Assembly: GCF_028768465.1 (NCBI RefSeq)
Contig: NZ_CP118225.1
Coordinates: 3,949,001 to 4,013,000 of the forward strand
Length of the DNA stretch: 64,000 nt
Reading direction: 5' to 3'
Source: Rhodopirellula sp. P2
Lineage (GTDB): Bacteria > Planctomycetota > Planctomycetia > Pirellulales > Pirellulaceae
In this document: positions 26,501-35,696 of the stretch, in pieces
Numbering within the stretch: the stretch's first letter is position 1
How the letters are laid out: the number at the start of each line of letters is the position of its first letter
The notes under the pieces: generated by a model
Told to the model about the DNA's origin: nothing
The model's database searches: none
Seen by the model: only the letters and a program-made list of their open reading frames with translations
Translations under genes and position numbers: made by a program

Positions 26501-27358
26501 TCAAGCGATCGATCGCGACTTCAGGCCATCGAAATACGATTCCCAGCTTTGGTGTTCACGCCCGGCCGCCTGAGCAAACTGGCTCTCGTTGTTCGCTGCT
26601 CCGTTGCGGATCCCCTCGTAGATGCCCGCAATGATGTTGCCCAGGAATTCACCCAGCTCCTTCGTGCGGTCGTCGCGATATTCCTGGACCGACATGGACC
26701 GGAAGCTCAGGTTGGTTCCAAATGCGTCGTTCAGATAGGCCGTCAATTGCTGCTGAGTGATCGCTTCGCCATGCAGGTTGAACGTTTGCCCGTTGTGTTT
26801 CGGTTCCGTCAGCATTCTCGCATAGGCGTAGGCCAGCTCAGGGCGTGTTGTGTAACCACACTTCTCATCACCAGCGCAGTTCGCAATCTCGCCTCGCTGT
26901 TTGTAGTTGTCGATGTATTCCACGTCGGGCTCGATGTAGATGCCATTGCGACCGATCACCCAGTCCAGCCCACTGTTGCGGAGATCCGTTTCGGTTTGCC
27001 GGTTGCTTTGCACCACGGGCGAAAACGCGGTGCCTTCTTCAGCACCCTGAATGCTGGTGTAAACAATCTTGCTGACACCCGCCCGCTTCGCTGCTTCGAT
27101 GACGTTGCGATGTTGTCCGATGCGTTTCTCGGGAGCGTCCATGCCGGACACCAGCAAGACGTGCTGGATGCCTTCAAGTGAGTTTTCCAGGTCGGAGGGC
27201 GAGTTGTAGTCGCCGGGGCGAATTTCAATCCCCAGCGAACTGGCTTTGCTGGGTGTCCGCGCCAGGCCGATGACCTTGTCTTTTCCCAAGACTTGGAGGG
27301 TTGCCTTGGCGATGTCGCCACCCAGCTGGCCGCTGGCGGAAGTGATTGCGACTTTCAT
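26501..27358 (-). CDS. NmrA/QOR2-like NAD(P)-binding oxidoreductase
   Basis: A 285-residue atypical short-chain reductase. The N-terminal Rossmann motif is SASGQLGGDIAKATL (GxxGxxG variant), followed by GLARTPSKASSL, YTSIQGAEEG and DWVIGRNGIY, as in NmrA-like proteins and quinone oxidoreductase 2. These reduce quinones or sense NADP. The ATG at 27358 has GAGGAA 8 bases upstream. It is divergent from a MarR regulator 96 bases away, so it is probably its target. Physiological substrate unknown. Confidence 0.88.
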   Translation of the reverse strand: MKVAITSASGQLGGDIAKATLQVLGKDKVIGLARTPSKASSLGIEIRPGDYNSPSDLENSLEGIQHVLLVSGMDAPEKRIGQHRNVIEAAKRAGVSKIVYTSIQGAEEGTAFSPVVQSNRQTETDLRNSGLDWVIGRNGIYIEPDVEYIDNYKQRGEIANCAGDEKCGYTTRPELAYAYARMLTEPKHNGQTFNLHGEAITQQQLTAYLNDAFGTNLSFRSMSVQEYRDDRTKELGEFLGNIIAGIYEGIRNGAANNESQFAQAAGREHQSWESYFDGLKSRSIA

Positions 27359-27437
27359 GATCGAGTTCCTCGTCGGTTGAGGTTGGCTGACATCCTCTTC
27401 GCGTGGGGACCGAAAACTTGTTCGGCCACGCAGGTAA

Positions 27438-27452
27438 GTGTATGATGCACAC
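27438..27452. promoter_or_regulatory. Candidate MarR operator
   Basis: GTGTATGATGCACAC is an imperfect dyad between the divergent NmrA and MarR genes. MarR dimers bind such short palindromes and usually regulate both directions. The TATGAT within it could also be a -10 element for the MarR gene, which would place the true start downstream of 27455. Confidence 0.4.
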
Positions 27453-27454
27453 AA

Positions 27455-27982
27455 ATGAAAGGCAACCGCCGCAGAATGGTGGCCGGTCAACCAGTTGTGA
27501 GTCAAATGATGAGCGAACGGATGTCAAAACCTGAGCGACCAGGATTTCTAATCAGTCGTCTCGCTTACCTGTTTCGTTCGCGAATCGAAGCGGTGCTGGC
27601 AGAAAACGGATCCCAGTTGTCCGCTGAGGAATCAGCGTTGTTGATGGTCTTGGTCGAGTCTGAGCAACCGCTGCGCCGCGGTGAATTCGCGGAGATCATG
27701 TTGCGGGACAAGACCACAATCACGCGCCAGCTGGACGGGCTGCAGGCAAAGGGGCTGGTCCGGAGGAAGCCGGATCCGGCGGACGCACGCGCGGTTTTGA
27801 TTTCACCGAGTGCGAAGGGAACGCGTCAGATCAACAAACTTTTACCGCACTTCCAGTCGCTCCGAGACAGTCTTCAAGGCGGACTGACAGCGGGTGAGTG
27901 GGCGACCGGAATGAAAGTCATGCATCAAATGAAAGACAATCTGATCGCGATGGAAGCGAACGGAGTGCGTGAGTCCAGGTGA
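27455..27982 (+). CDS. MarR-family transcription regulator
   Basis: Up to 175 residues. The winged-helix domain is visible: SRLAYLFRSRIEAVL, EESALLMVLVESEQPLRRG, then the recognition region LRDKTTITRQLDGLQAKGL and the wing VRRKPDPADARAVLIS. MarR proteins are dimeric repressors, often of oxidative or drug stress genes. The start is uncertain: 27455, 27506 and 27521 are all in frame, the last giving a typical 153 residues. It faces away from the NmrA-like oxidoreductase, which is its likely target. Confidence 0.85.
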   Translation: MKGNRRRMVAGQPVVSQMMSERMSKPERPGFLISRLAYLFRSRIEAVLAENGSQLSAEESALLMVLVESEQPLRRGEFAEIMLRDKTTITRQLDGLQAKGLVRRKPDPADARAVLISPSAKGTRQINKLLPHFQSLRDSLQGGLTAGEWATGMKVMHQMKDNLIAMEANGVRESR

Positions 27983-28009
27983 TCTTGGATTCGTGACTGA
28001 ATTCGCACT

Positions 28010-28345
28010 GCGATTCGCGTTGATCTCAAAGCTTTCGTTCCATTGCTTGTCCGTCAGATCGAAGAAATCAACCGCTTCAAAGACTCCGAGGTTGTTGATC
28101 AGGATGTCGACCTGGGGATGCTCTTGGATTGTCTTGGCGATCCCATCGGTGGTACCGTTGTCGGCGACCGGGCTCACGCGTTTTGCGTCCGGCAGTTCTT
28201 TGCGAATTTCACCGCTCGCTTTTTCAACGCTCGCTTCGCTGCGAGCGTCGATGATGGTGGTCGCGCCGTCCGCTGCGATCCGTTTGGCGATTGCCATGCC
28301 GATTCCGCCGCCGGAAGCGGTAGTCGCTACGATAGTGCCAACTGC
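28010..28345 (-). pseudogene. Short-chain dehydrogenase remnant
   Basis: A frame with clear SDR features, IVATTASGGGIGMAIAKRI (nucleotide-binding glycine motif) and VDILINNLGVFE (NNxG), ending around WNESFEINANR. A stop codon (28346-28348) sits immediately upstream, so the proper N-terminus is gone. Past base 28010 the frame runs into the antisense of the MarR gene, so the catalytic Ser/Tyr-xxx-Lys half is missing. It has lost both ends and cannot be an active reductase. Confidence 0.7.
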
Positions 28346-28392
28346 TCACACGAACGCCTGTCGCGACCCCAGGGGAAGTGTCGTTTCCGAAC

Positions 28393-28524
28393 CTAAGCAG
28401 GTCGGCAGGAGCGATCGGGTGCAACGAAGTGAGCCGTTTGGGCGTTAGCCCCGGTTGTACGTGGGAGCAACGACGCTACCCCCAAAAAAACTAAATGCTG
28501 AAAGACTCCTGCCGAACTGCTTAG
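28393..28524. repeat. MITE-like palindromic repeat element (132 bp)
   Basis: The ends are CTAAGCAGGTCGGCAGGAG (28393-28411) and the inverse CTCCTGCCGAACTGCTTAG (28506-28524), 19 bp with one mismatch. Inside lies a 30-base dispersed repeat (28429-28458), also found at 30276-30305. There is no open reading frame. Terminal inverted repeats without a transposase suggest a MITE or similar mobile repeat. Confidence 0.6.
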
Positions 28525-28654
28525 CGATGGAACGAGGCTGCGGTTCCGAATGGGGCGACGTTGGTGTTGTCGGTTTCACCGATGAGCGTGCGTGGTCGGT
28601 GAGTTCCGACAGAATTCAAAACAACGGATGAAACTCTTAAGAGGAAGATCCAGA

Positions 28655-29887
28655 ATGAGAAGAAGTCAATGCATCGTGCCAGTGGTGGTTGTCGTCTCCG
28701 CGTGTTGGCTCGCCGGTTGTTTCGCTGCTGAAGTGAACAACACGCTTGCTGCCCCCGACGAGGGCAGCGGAACGGTCCATGGCAGCACCGCTGCGCCTCG
28801 ACCTCCATTCAGTTGGGGGCGAGTCCCTTTGTACATGCACCTTCGAAAGGCGACTGATTTCACGCCCGAAGAGTTGGAGTACTTGAGCGGATTCCCATTG
28901 ATCACCCTGGAGAAGACCACAGGAAGCCGGACCCATGGCTCCACCGAGGCGGGGTCTCTCGCCGCAGCCAAAGCGATCAAGTCCGTCAATGAGGACGCGT
29001 GTGTTCTGTACTACCGAAATGTCATGTGCAACTATTCCGGCTACAAGACCAACGACGGGTTGAGGGACATTCCCGGAGCATTCTTGCAGGGCAAAGACGG
29101 CAACCGAAAGCTGCATCGTGGCGTTCGGGAAATCTACGACCTGTCCAATCCTGATGTGCGTCGATGGTGGGTCGATCACTGTGTGGAAATGGCAAGCCAC
29201 GATGAGATCGACGGGATTTTTTTGGACGGCAACATCAAGGCCCTTGAACCAGCCTTCCTTCGTGCGGAAATCGGAGCCGAGCGAAAGCAGGAAGTCACGG
29301 ACGGTTACTTCTTGATGATGCAAGACCTGAAGGACCGGATTCCACCCAACAAGATGCTGTTGGCCAATGTCATCCGAGCCAGGCTGACAGATTCTGGTTT
29401 GGACACGATGCGGTACTTTGACGGATCCTACTTGGAAGGCATCGAGAGCCAAGCCAATGGCCTGACACGGGTGGAGTATTTGGCGAAAGGGATTGATGCC
29501 GTTCAGGCAGCCGCACGTCAGGGGAAGGTCATTGCGATGTCGATTGGCCTGGGCGACGCGGCGCTCACAGGGCTCAAAATGGATGACAGTCGCAAGAAAG
29601 TGGCTCGGGGGGCCAACATTCAGCCACGCCTGGAGTATTGCTTGGCGCTGTTCTTGATCTGCGCTGAAAAGTACAGCTACTTCCTTCCTCATGATGGATA
29701 CAGCGTGAACAACAACGACAGCGCCGTGTGGCTCACCCGTTTCCCAGAATACGACAAGCCCTTGGGGCCGCCCAAGGGACCTGCGGTGAAGGCTGGCACC
29801 ACCTACACGCGCGAGTTTGAATCAGCGAGCGTCTTTCTGGATATCGAAAAGCAAACCGCAAAGATCACTTGGAAGGAAGCGAGATGA
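28655..29887 (+). CDS. GHL15-like putative glycoside hydrolase lipoprotein
   Basis: About 410 residues. The signal sequence ends in a lipobox (CWLAGC), so it is probably membrane-anchored. The rest resembles the putative TIM-barrel glycosidase families (GHL/GH114-like): PLYMHLRKATDFTPEELEYL, ACVLYYRNVMCNYSGY, EIDGIFLDGNIKALEP and YFDGSYLEGIES place acidic residues at strand ends. The ATG at 28655 has AGAGGAA 9 bases upstream. No experimental activity is known to me for this group. It stands alone, flanked by repeat-rich DNA. Confidence 0.7.
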   Translation: MRRSQCIVPVVVVVSACWLAGCFAAEVNNTLAAPDEGSGTVHGSTAAPRPPFSWGRVPLYMHLRKATDFTPEELEYLSGFPLITLEKTTGSRTHGSTEAGSLAAAKAIKSVNEDACVLYYRNVMCNYSGYKTNDGLRDIPGAFLQGKDGNRKLHRGVREIYDLSNPDVRRWWVDHCVEMASHDEIDGIFLDGNIKALEPAFLRAEIGAERKQEVTDGYFLMMQDLKDRIPPNKMLLANVIRARLTDSGLDTMRYFDGSYLEGIESQANGLTRVEYLAKGIDAVQAAARQGKVIAMSIGLGDAALTGLKMDDSRKKVARGANIQPRLEYCLALFLICAEKYSYFLPHDGYSVNNNDSAVWLTRFPEYDKPLGPPKGPAVKAGTTYTREFESASVFLDIEKQTAKITWKEAR

Positions 29888-30113
29888 ACTTACGGTCGCA
29901 AAGACATTCGCTTGACTGATTCACCTCGCTGGCAATCACGCGTGTCAAATCCTTCGTTCGTTGGAGGTACATCGAAGAGGCGCTGAACAGGGAATGGATC
30001 ACGGGCGGTGGGTTGGTTCGATAATGAGGTGCATGGTGATCGTGTCTGGTGATGGGCGTTGGAGCATTTTTTAACGCACCCCGTTCAAACCGCGGAGCGG
30101 TGACACTCGACAG

Positions 30114-30133
30114 CCTCGGGTTTCAACCCGAGG
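30114..30133. repeat. Hairpin repeat
   Basis: CCTCGGGTTTCAACCCGAGG folds on itself (stem of 8-9 bp). It sits among units like CCGCGGAGCGGTGACA and GCCGCAGAGCGGCGACA, which recur within 60 bases. Confidence 0.55.
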
Positions 30134-30275
30134 TCCCCTGTGCGACCGCACCGCAACAAAGCCGCAGAGCGGCGACAGGTGGTTCGCACACGTTGTCAAT
30201 CGCGGTCGCTCCGCCGCGTACCGGCGCTGATTGGCTGGTTGAAACAGGCAAGCAGCAATGATTGGGGGGCATCTC

Positions 30276-30305
30276 GTGAGCCGTTTGGGCGTTTGCCCCG
30301 GTTGT
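30276..30305 (+). repeat. 30-base dispersed repeat, second copy
   Basis: Identical to 28429-28458 except for one base; the core reads GAGCCGTTTGGGCG. A partial inverse copy is at 30559-30578. Such repeats are multi-copy in Rhodopirellula-like genomes as far as I recall. Confidence 0.65.
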
Positions 30306-30350
30306 GTGTGGTGCCGCTTTGAAGTGTCGTGTTTGTAGTGCCAAGACCCC

Positions 30351-30369
30351 CGCCCGTTGCAAACGGGCG
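30351..30369 (+). repeat. Hairpin with terminator-like tail
   Basis: CGCCCGTT GCA AACGGGCG forms a perfect 8-bp stem, followed by TTTCGATTTT. No gene ends immediately upstream on the plus strand, so its role is unclear. Confidence 0.45.
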
Positions 30370-30826
30370 TTTCGATTTTGTTGTCGGTTGGCCACTCTTG
30401 GCCGACATTCACCACTCGGACGGGCGAGAGTGCTCATCCTCCCTGCGTTCCAATGTCGTTGACGGCTCAATTGACAAGCTGAAACGGGAGTGGGTGGAAA
30501 GTGAGATGTCCGGAGAGGCCTGTGCACGGCGCCTCCCATGCTCGGGCCCTCACCCTCGCGAACGCCCGAACGGCTCACACACTCGATGACACTTGCAGAC
30601 GTGTTTGGCCTGTTCTGGTCTGTTCGGTTTCATCTCCTGGCTTCTGCTCACCTGCTTGATTGCCATCTTGCTGCGTTCGCCATTCTAGGATTGCCTGATT
30701 GGTTTGCTCTGGTTGTTCTTGCTGGATCCAGTGGCCGCAGTCCAGGTTGATCATGTGCGTTCGGTTCGCGATTCGACGTCGCATTCATGGCAGCCTGGAA
30801 GCCGATCCCACTTGCTGCCAGTCCAT

Positions 30827-30866
30827 GAAAAAAGCCGAGTTGCGATTGCTCACAACTCGGCTTTTG
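30827..30866 (-). terminator. Rho-independent terminator of ssrA
   Basis: On the minus strand AAAGCCGAGTTG and CAACTCGGCTTT form a perfect 12-bp stem with a 10-base loop and a U-run. It starts a few bases after the tmRNA 3' end. Confidence 0.92.
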
Positions 30867-30869
30867 AAG

Positions 30870-31260
<391 letters not shown>

Positions 31261-31281
31261 TTGCTTCTTCATCAGACGTTC

Positions 31282-31287
31282 ATTGTA
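31282..31287 (-). promoter_or_regulatory. Candidate -10 element of ssrA
   Basis: TACAAT on the minus strand, 21 bases before the mature 5' end. This would give a short 5' leader for RNase P removal. No good -35 hexamer is seen at the standard spacing. Confidence 0.45.
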
Positions 31288-31416
31288 CCCGATTGGTTCA
31301 CTGTTCGCTGCACGATTTGTCGACGAATTTTGATCGTTGTTTTCGTAAGTCCTTTTCCTCGCTGGTGCTTGGCGTGGAATGGCAAACTCAACTGCGCCAC
31401 TGTTCAGACTGGTTGC

Positions 31417-32034
31417 TCAGCGCTGCAGGGCCATGTCGACCAACGACGAAAGCCCACCAAATTGGCCCTCTCGGACGACCAACCGGTCTCCCGCTCGCAG
31501 GGCGTAGTCGGATTCGGGGCGGACGTCGCCCGCACCACGCTCGGCGAACATGACTTCCATACGCAGCCCTTCCACTGAATCGGAAGAATGCCGATAGAGC
31601 ACGGCTTCCAATCGACCAAAACGTTTGTCCACGCCGGTTTGCTTGAGCAAGGTGCTGACGAAAACGGATTGTCCTTGTGGATTGGATCCCGATGCGGGCG
31701 GCAACGGCAAGACTCGCACTGGCGTGCGGTCGCCGATGATCTGCAGCACGATGGAATCGTTTGCTTTGGCTTCTCGCACCTTCTGGTAGACCTCTTCGTT
31801 GAAGGTGCCTGAAGACAGGGTGGCTCCGGAGCCAACGGTGTCGAATCTTGATTCTTGATCGGATCCACCTGCCGCCATGCCACTCAGTTCGCTGAGTTTG
31901 GGGGGGCTCATGCTGGGCATCTTCAAGGCGCTCAGCCGCAGCGGTGCACAGCCTCCAGACAGCACGCACAGGGCTCCCACGACACAGGTGAGAAACAGCG
32001 TTCCGCTCAGTTTTCGTTCGGTGAGGCGTGTCAT
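31417..32034 (-). CDS. Hypothetical lipoprotein
   Basis: A 205-residue protein with a signal sequence and lipobox (VLSGGC, cysteine near residue 29). The C-terminal half has SDYALRAGDRLVVREGQFGG, reminiscent of SLBB-like segments of polysaccharide export proteins, but too short to assign. The middle holds IVLQIIGDRTPVRVLPLPP and a region on RHSSDSVEGLRMEVMF. It lies between ssrA and a divergent DUF4332-like gene. It could be an outer membrane accessory lipoprotein; this is speculation. Confidence 0.65.
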   Translation of the reverse strand: MTRLTERKLSGTLFLTCVVGALCVLSGGCAPLRLSALKMPSMSPPKLSELSGMAAGGSDQESRFDTVGSGATLSSGTFNEEVYQKVREAKANDSIVLQIIGDRTPVRVLPLPPASGSNPQGQSVFVSTLLKQTGVDKRFGRLEAVLYRHSSDSVEGLRMEVMFAERGAGDVRPESDYALRAGDRLVVREGQFGGLSSLVDMALQR

Positions 32035-32349
32035 GGTGGGGGGCTTCGTCAGGCGAAGAATGACCCTGCGGGTCGCGGAAATTGGATCGTCTGGGAAGTT
32101 AATCGGCCCGCCACTGAAGTTTCTTGAGCAATCTTCGGATATTTCCTCAACTCAATCCGTTTGGACACGCTCCTGGAGACGGTCGTTTGAGCCCGCGAAA
32201 GCCGGACAAGGTGGGGAATGTCGGGCGGTTCGTTGCCGATTTCTGTTTGCTGGGGGATTCAGTGCCGACTCGAACTGGGGTGGCAGACCAACGGAGGGCG
32301 CTGTTATCGAAAAATCTCTCGAATCGCTTCCTCCCAGGAGTCTTCTCTT

Positions 32350-33129
32350 ATGTTCGAGTTTTTGAAACGTTTTCCTCTGCGTCGTCGGTCCCCTGTCTCA
32401 CCGACCCATCTGACTCGCGGCAATCAAATGAGTGGGCAGCAGTCTGCTGCTGGTCATGAATTGTCCGGCAGCGTGAAGTTGAAATTGCAGCTTCCGCCAG
32501 CCGCTGCGGATCTGCGCTCCATCGCCCAGCCAAGTGTGGCTCCCGCCGCAATGGTGATGCAAAGCACCGAGTCCGTTGGAAGTGCCGTCCCTTCACCAGC
32601 CATCCCTGAGTCTTCCACTTCGGTGGTGTCGCCGGTTGGTCGTCCGTCACGACTTCGCAGCAGCCATCGTGAACGCCTCTTTGCGATGCGGATCGAGCAC
32701 CTGCAAATTTGCAACGAGAAACGCTGCCGGTTGCTGGCAAAGGTTGGCGTGGTCACAGCGGGTGATTTGGCGTGCTGCAATCCCGAACTGATTTCGCGTC
32801 AGTACAAATCGCCGCAACGCGCCCTGCGTTCGATCAAACGTTTGCGTGCGGCTGTGCGATTGGCGGTTGCGATCGATGGCATGATGCCTCGCGATGCATT
32901 GATTCTGGTCGCGATTCATCGCCGCAGCGTGGCCTCGTTGGCCCGTGAGTCAGCCGCCGTGTTGCATCGCGATTTGGAGCGGTTTTCGCTCAGCAGTCGC
33001 GGTCAGCGATTGGTGGGGCACCGAGGGGTTCCGAGTTTGCGCCGCGTCAAAAGTTGGGTGGGGCAGTGCGAGCAGTTGGTCGCTCACTGGATTCAAACGC
33101 ACCCTGCCGAAACGCAGGTTGCGGCATAG
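32350..33129 (+). CDS. DUF4332-like helix-hairpin-helix protein
   Basis: About 259 residues. After a basic, low-complexity N-terminal ~100 residues comes a helical domain: RIEHLQICNEKRCRLLAKVG, VVTAGDLACCNPELIS, then MPRDALILVAIHRRSVASLA and LHRDLERFSLSSRGQRL. The repeated helix-hairpin-helix-like pattern fits DUF4332, which resembles DNA-binding modules. The ATG at 32350 has AGGAG 10 bases upstream. No signal peptide; probably cytoplasmic. Possible nucleic-acid role is inferred from fold only. Confidence 0.7.
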   Translation: MFEFLKRFPLRRRSPVSPTHLTRGNQMSGQQSAAGHELSGSVKLKLQLPPAAADLRSIAQPSVAPAAMVMQSTESVGSAVPSPAIPESSTSVVSPVGRPSRLRSSHRERLFAMRIEHLQICNEKRCRLLAKVGVVTAGDLACCNPELISRQYKSPQRALRSIKRLRAAVRLAVAIDGMMPRDALILVAIHRRSVASLARESAAVLHRDLERFSLSSRGQRLVGHRGVPSLRRVKSWVGQCEQLVAHWIQTHPAETQVAA

Positions 33130-33174
33130 CCACGCTCGGTCCGCGGGTGGACAGTTCACGGTCGTTGCCGGTTG

Positions 33175-34299
33175 TCACTGCATCTTCAGCACCGGCAATC
33201 GACCACGCGTGTCAATGCGATTGCGAATCGATTCCGGTGTGGCATCGGCTGGTCGGGGGCGCTGCATCGGGGGGACCTCCGGCGGCACGAAGTGGTCGCC
33301 TTGGCGTGAATCGCGACGTTCAAATTCCGCTTCAATCTCTCGGCGAATGTTCTGTTTGTCGGCGCACCATTTGGGTTCGATCAGATAGTTTGGCGGCGCG
33401 TCGCCACTGACACGTTCGACGATCACCTCCGGTGGAATGCGTTCCAGGAAATCGACGACGGTGCGAACGTAGTCCTCACGTTGCATCATCTGAATTTTGC
33501 CTGCCAGGACTTCTTCCCCAAGCGGCGTTCCGCGAACGCTGTACAGGTTATGAAGCTTGATCGCATCGAAACCCAGACGACCGATTTCAACTGCCGATTC
33601 CATCATCATCGCGTGATCTTCTCGGGGCACGCCCAAGATGATGTGTGAGCAACACTCAAATCCGCGACCACGGGATCGATCGATCGCGTTGATCATGTCG
33701 GCGTGGGTATGAGCCCGATTCATCCACTCGAGCGACTCGTCATGAACGGTCTGCATCCCAAATTCCAGCGACACGTCGTGGTCAACGGCCAGTTCTTGGA
33801 GCAGATCCAGGACGCTGTCGGGAACGCAATCGGGCCGAGTCCCGACGGCCAAGCCCACGATTCGATCGTCCGAATGCAACGCCAGGTCAAAGATCTCTCG
33901 CAGTTGCTCGATGGGAGCGTAGGTGTTCGTTGCTGGTTGGAAGTAGGCAATGAAACCACGGACGTCGTTGTAGCGTTTTTGAACGCGGCCGATTTGTTCG
34001 CTCAGTTGATCCGCGACGCGCTGCAATCGCACGCGGCGTGATGGACTGAAGGAGCGGTTGTCGCAAAAATTGCAGCCGCCCGTCGTGACAGCTCCGTCCA
34101 CGTTGGGGCACGTGAACCCGGCATCGATGCTGACACGCTGGATTCGCCCGCCGTGTCGTCGCCGAAGCGATTTTCCAAATGCGTTGAACCGAGCACCCTC
34201 TGCCTGCCAAGCCAACCGGGAGTGATCGGGAACGATCGTCGGATTGGGAGCGGGAGCAGCGGAACGATCGGAGGAGGATGGCTCAGAGGGTGATTGCAT
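33175..34299 (-). CDS. Radical SAM protein, TIGR01212 (YhcC-like)
   Basis: A 374-residue radical SAM protein. The cluster-binding cysteines are in AGFTCPNVDGAVTTGGCNFC near residues 62-80, with the unusual spacing of this family. Other landmarks are RGFIAYFQPATNTYAP, VGLAVGTRPDCVPDSV, EFGMQTVHDESLEWMNRAH and HIILGVPREDHAMMMESA. The family reductively cleaves SAM; YhcC-like members have no settled substrate. The ATG at 34299 fits the family N-terminus; the C-terminal ~40 residues (PPEVPPMQRPRP...) are an extra tail. It is convergent with the DUF4332-like gene. Confidence 0.88.
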   Translation of the reverse strand: MQSPSEPSSSDRSAAPAPNPTIVPDHSRLAWQAEGARFNAFGKSLRRRHGGRIQRVSIDAGFTCPNVDGAVTTGGCNFCDNRSFSPSRRVRLQRVADQLSEQIGRVQKRYNDVRGFIAYFQPATNTYAPIEQLREIFDLALHSDDRIVGLAVGTRPDCVPDSVLDLLQELAVDHDVSLEFGMQTVHDESLEWMNRAHTHADMINAIDRSRGRGFECCSHIILGVPREDHAMMMESAVEIGRLGFDAIKLHNLYSVRGTPLGEEVLAGKIQMMQREDYVRTVVDFLERIPPEVIVERVSGDAPPNYLIEPKWCADKQNIRREIEAEFERRDSRQGDHFVPPEVPPMQRPRPADATPESIRNRIDTRGRLPVLKMQ

Positions 34300-34628
34300 C
34301 GCGGAATTGTACCGCGGAGACGTTGGAAACCAACCGGCGAGGCCCGGGGGCATGACAGACGCTTTGCCCGCTGAAGGACGCCTCGGGGGATGGTTCCCTG
34401 CGAAGTGGAGCTGGCCATTGAGTCGCTTGCGAACCGCGGTTTCGGAGAATCTTCCATTTTCCGCGAGCCTTCCAATCAGAACAGGCGTCAAAATAGGAAA
34501 AGAAAGCCCTGTGATTGCCTTCCAACCTTCCCCGTCGGGGGGCGTGAAGGCTGGCCCGTCGCTCATTGCGAGAATACAATGCAGCGTTTCAAGTCATCAT
34601 CCCTCCTTCTTTGAAACTCAAAGTCATC

Positions 34629-35084
34629 ATGAGTGCGGAAGACGCCCCCCAATTTGCTGGTGCCTTTGGTCAACTGACGCCTTTGGGCGGCGGCGACCCG
34701 ATCCCACTGGTCAAGGACAAATTGCTTTTCGGCCGCCGGCGACATTGCGATATCTGCTTGGACTTCTCCAACGTGTCCAGCCAACATTGCCGAATGACCT
34801 TGGAACAGGGTTATTGGTTCATCCGTGACCTGAATAGCCGCAACGGAACCAAGGTCGACGGTCGTACGATCATGCGCAAGCGGGCGGACCCCAACTGCAA
34901 AATCTCGATCGCGAAGCACCACTACACGTTGGAATACGAACCGCAATTGTTGGGAGCTTACGGCCCACCACCTGCGGATGACGATTACATCGAAGAAGTG
35001 ATGAAGAGCTCGCTGATGGATCGAGCTGGGATCAGTCGGCGGGATCCCAAGAAGGGGTTCTTCAACCGAAAATCGGAAGACTGA
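34629..35084 (+). CDS. FHA domain protein
   Basis: A 151-residue protein that is mostly one forkhead-associated domain: LLFGRRRHCDICLDFSNVSS with the phosphothreonine-binding Gly-Arg, SSQHCRMTLEQGYWFIRDLN with the Ser-x-x-His, and LNSRNGTKVDG. It would bind phosphothreonine peptides and link to Ser/Thr kinases, which are numerous in planctomycetes. The tail (MDRAGISRRDPKKGFFNRK) is basic. The ATG at 34629 gives the standard N-terminus. A strong bidirectional terminator follows at 35138-35178. Confidence 0.88.
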   Translation: MSAEDAPQFAGAFGQLTPLGGGDPIPLVKDKLLFGRRRHCDICLDFSNVSSQHCRMTLEQGYWFIRDLNSRNGTKVDGRTIMRKRADPNCKISIAKHHYTLEYEPQLLGAYGPPPADDDYIEEVMKSSLMDRAGISRRDPKKGFFNRKSED

Positions 35085-35137
35085 TCGTCGGTGACAGCGA
35101 TTGGCGGCAGTCGTCGCGGCCGGACCGCAACACAACG

Positions 35138-35178
35138 AAAAAAGGCACGTGCGAGAACTGATCGCACGTGCCTTTTTT
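35138..35178. terminator. Bidirectional terminator
   Basis: AAAAGGCACGTGCGA and TCGCACGTGCCTTTT form a perfect stem with a 7-base loop and A/T runs on both sides. It serves the FHA gene (+) and the convergent thioredoxin-like gene (-). Confidence 0.92.
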
Positions 35179-35237
35179 ATGATTTGGCCGGTTGTTCCTG
35201 AGATCGCCCTCTTGGACGTTCCCAAGCGAAGCCCGGA

Positions 35238-35696
35238 TCAACCGCGACCCAAGGTGGCGGTGACTCGTTTGATCAGTGAGCGAACTGGTTGAACCGGTTG
35301 GTATCCGGTCAATTTGCGGCGACTCCAACGGCCGTCTGCCGTTTTGCTGTAAAGGATGATCTGCGGGATCATCTTTTCGCCTTCCATCAACGTTTCGGCG
35401 AGTTCTGGTTCCGCATCGCGGTTGACCAAAGCAACACTGACTCCGTCGAGTTCACCACTGTTTTGCATGTTGGCGATGGTTGTTTTCTTCAATGTTTCGC
35501 AAGCGGGGCACCACGGTGCTCCGACCACGACCATCAGTGGTTTGTCTTCCTCGACCGACTTTTTGTAGGCGAGTGTGTAGTTCTGGTCTGGCGTCTGTGT
35601 GGACGCATGATGGGTGACCTCGGTCGTAACAGAGCCGTTGGTCGCCATAGCGATTGTGAGACCCAAGAACAGTGACAGCATCCCAAGCTTCCTCAT
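35238..35696 (-). CDS. Exported thioredoxin-like protein
   Basis: About 152 residues with a signal-like N-terminus (MLSLFLGLTIAMATNG). The thioredoxin fold is marked by VVVGAPWCPACETLKK with the redox CxxC, and MIPQIILYSK with the cis-proline. It would act outside the cytoplasm in disulfide exchange or cytochrome maturation. The ATG at 35696 is chosen for the signal peptide; the frame is open further upstream. It is convergent with the FHA gene across a bidirectional terminator. Confidence 0.82.
   Translation of the reverse strand: MRKLGMLSLFLGLTIAMATNGSVTTEVTHHASTQTPDQNYTLAYKKSVEEDKPLMVVVGAPWCPACETLKKTTIANMQNSGELDGVSVALVNRDAEPELAETLMEGEKMIPQIILYSKTADGRWSRRKLTGYQPVQPVRSLIKRVTATLGRG

Larger units (their letters stand above)
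29888..30826. other. Repeat-rich intergenic region
   Basis: About 940 bases without a credible gene. It holds hairpins at 30114-30133 (CCTCGGG/CCCGAGG) and 30351-30369 (CGCCCGTT/AACGGGCG, followed by TTTCGATTTT), short GCGGAGCGGTGACA-like units, and copies of the 30-base dispersed repeat. It looks like an accumulation site of small repeats. Confidence 0.6.

Noticed and set aside
28637-29692. 351-codon minus-strand frame
   Set aside because: Antisense to the GHL15-like lipoprotein, which has a proper SD and lipobox.
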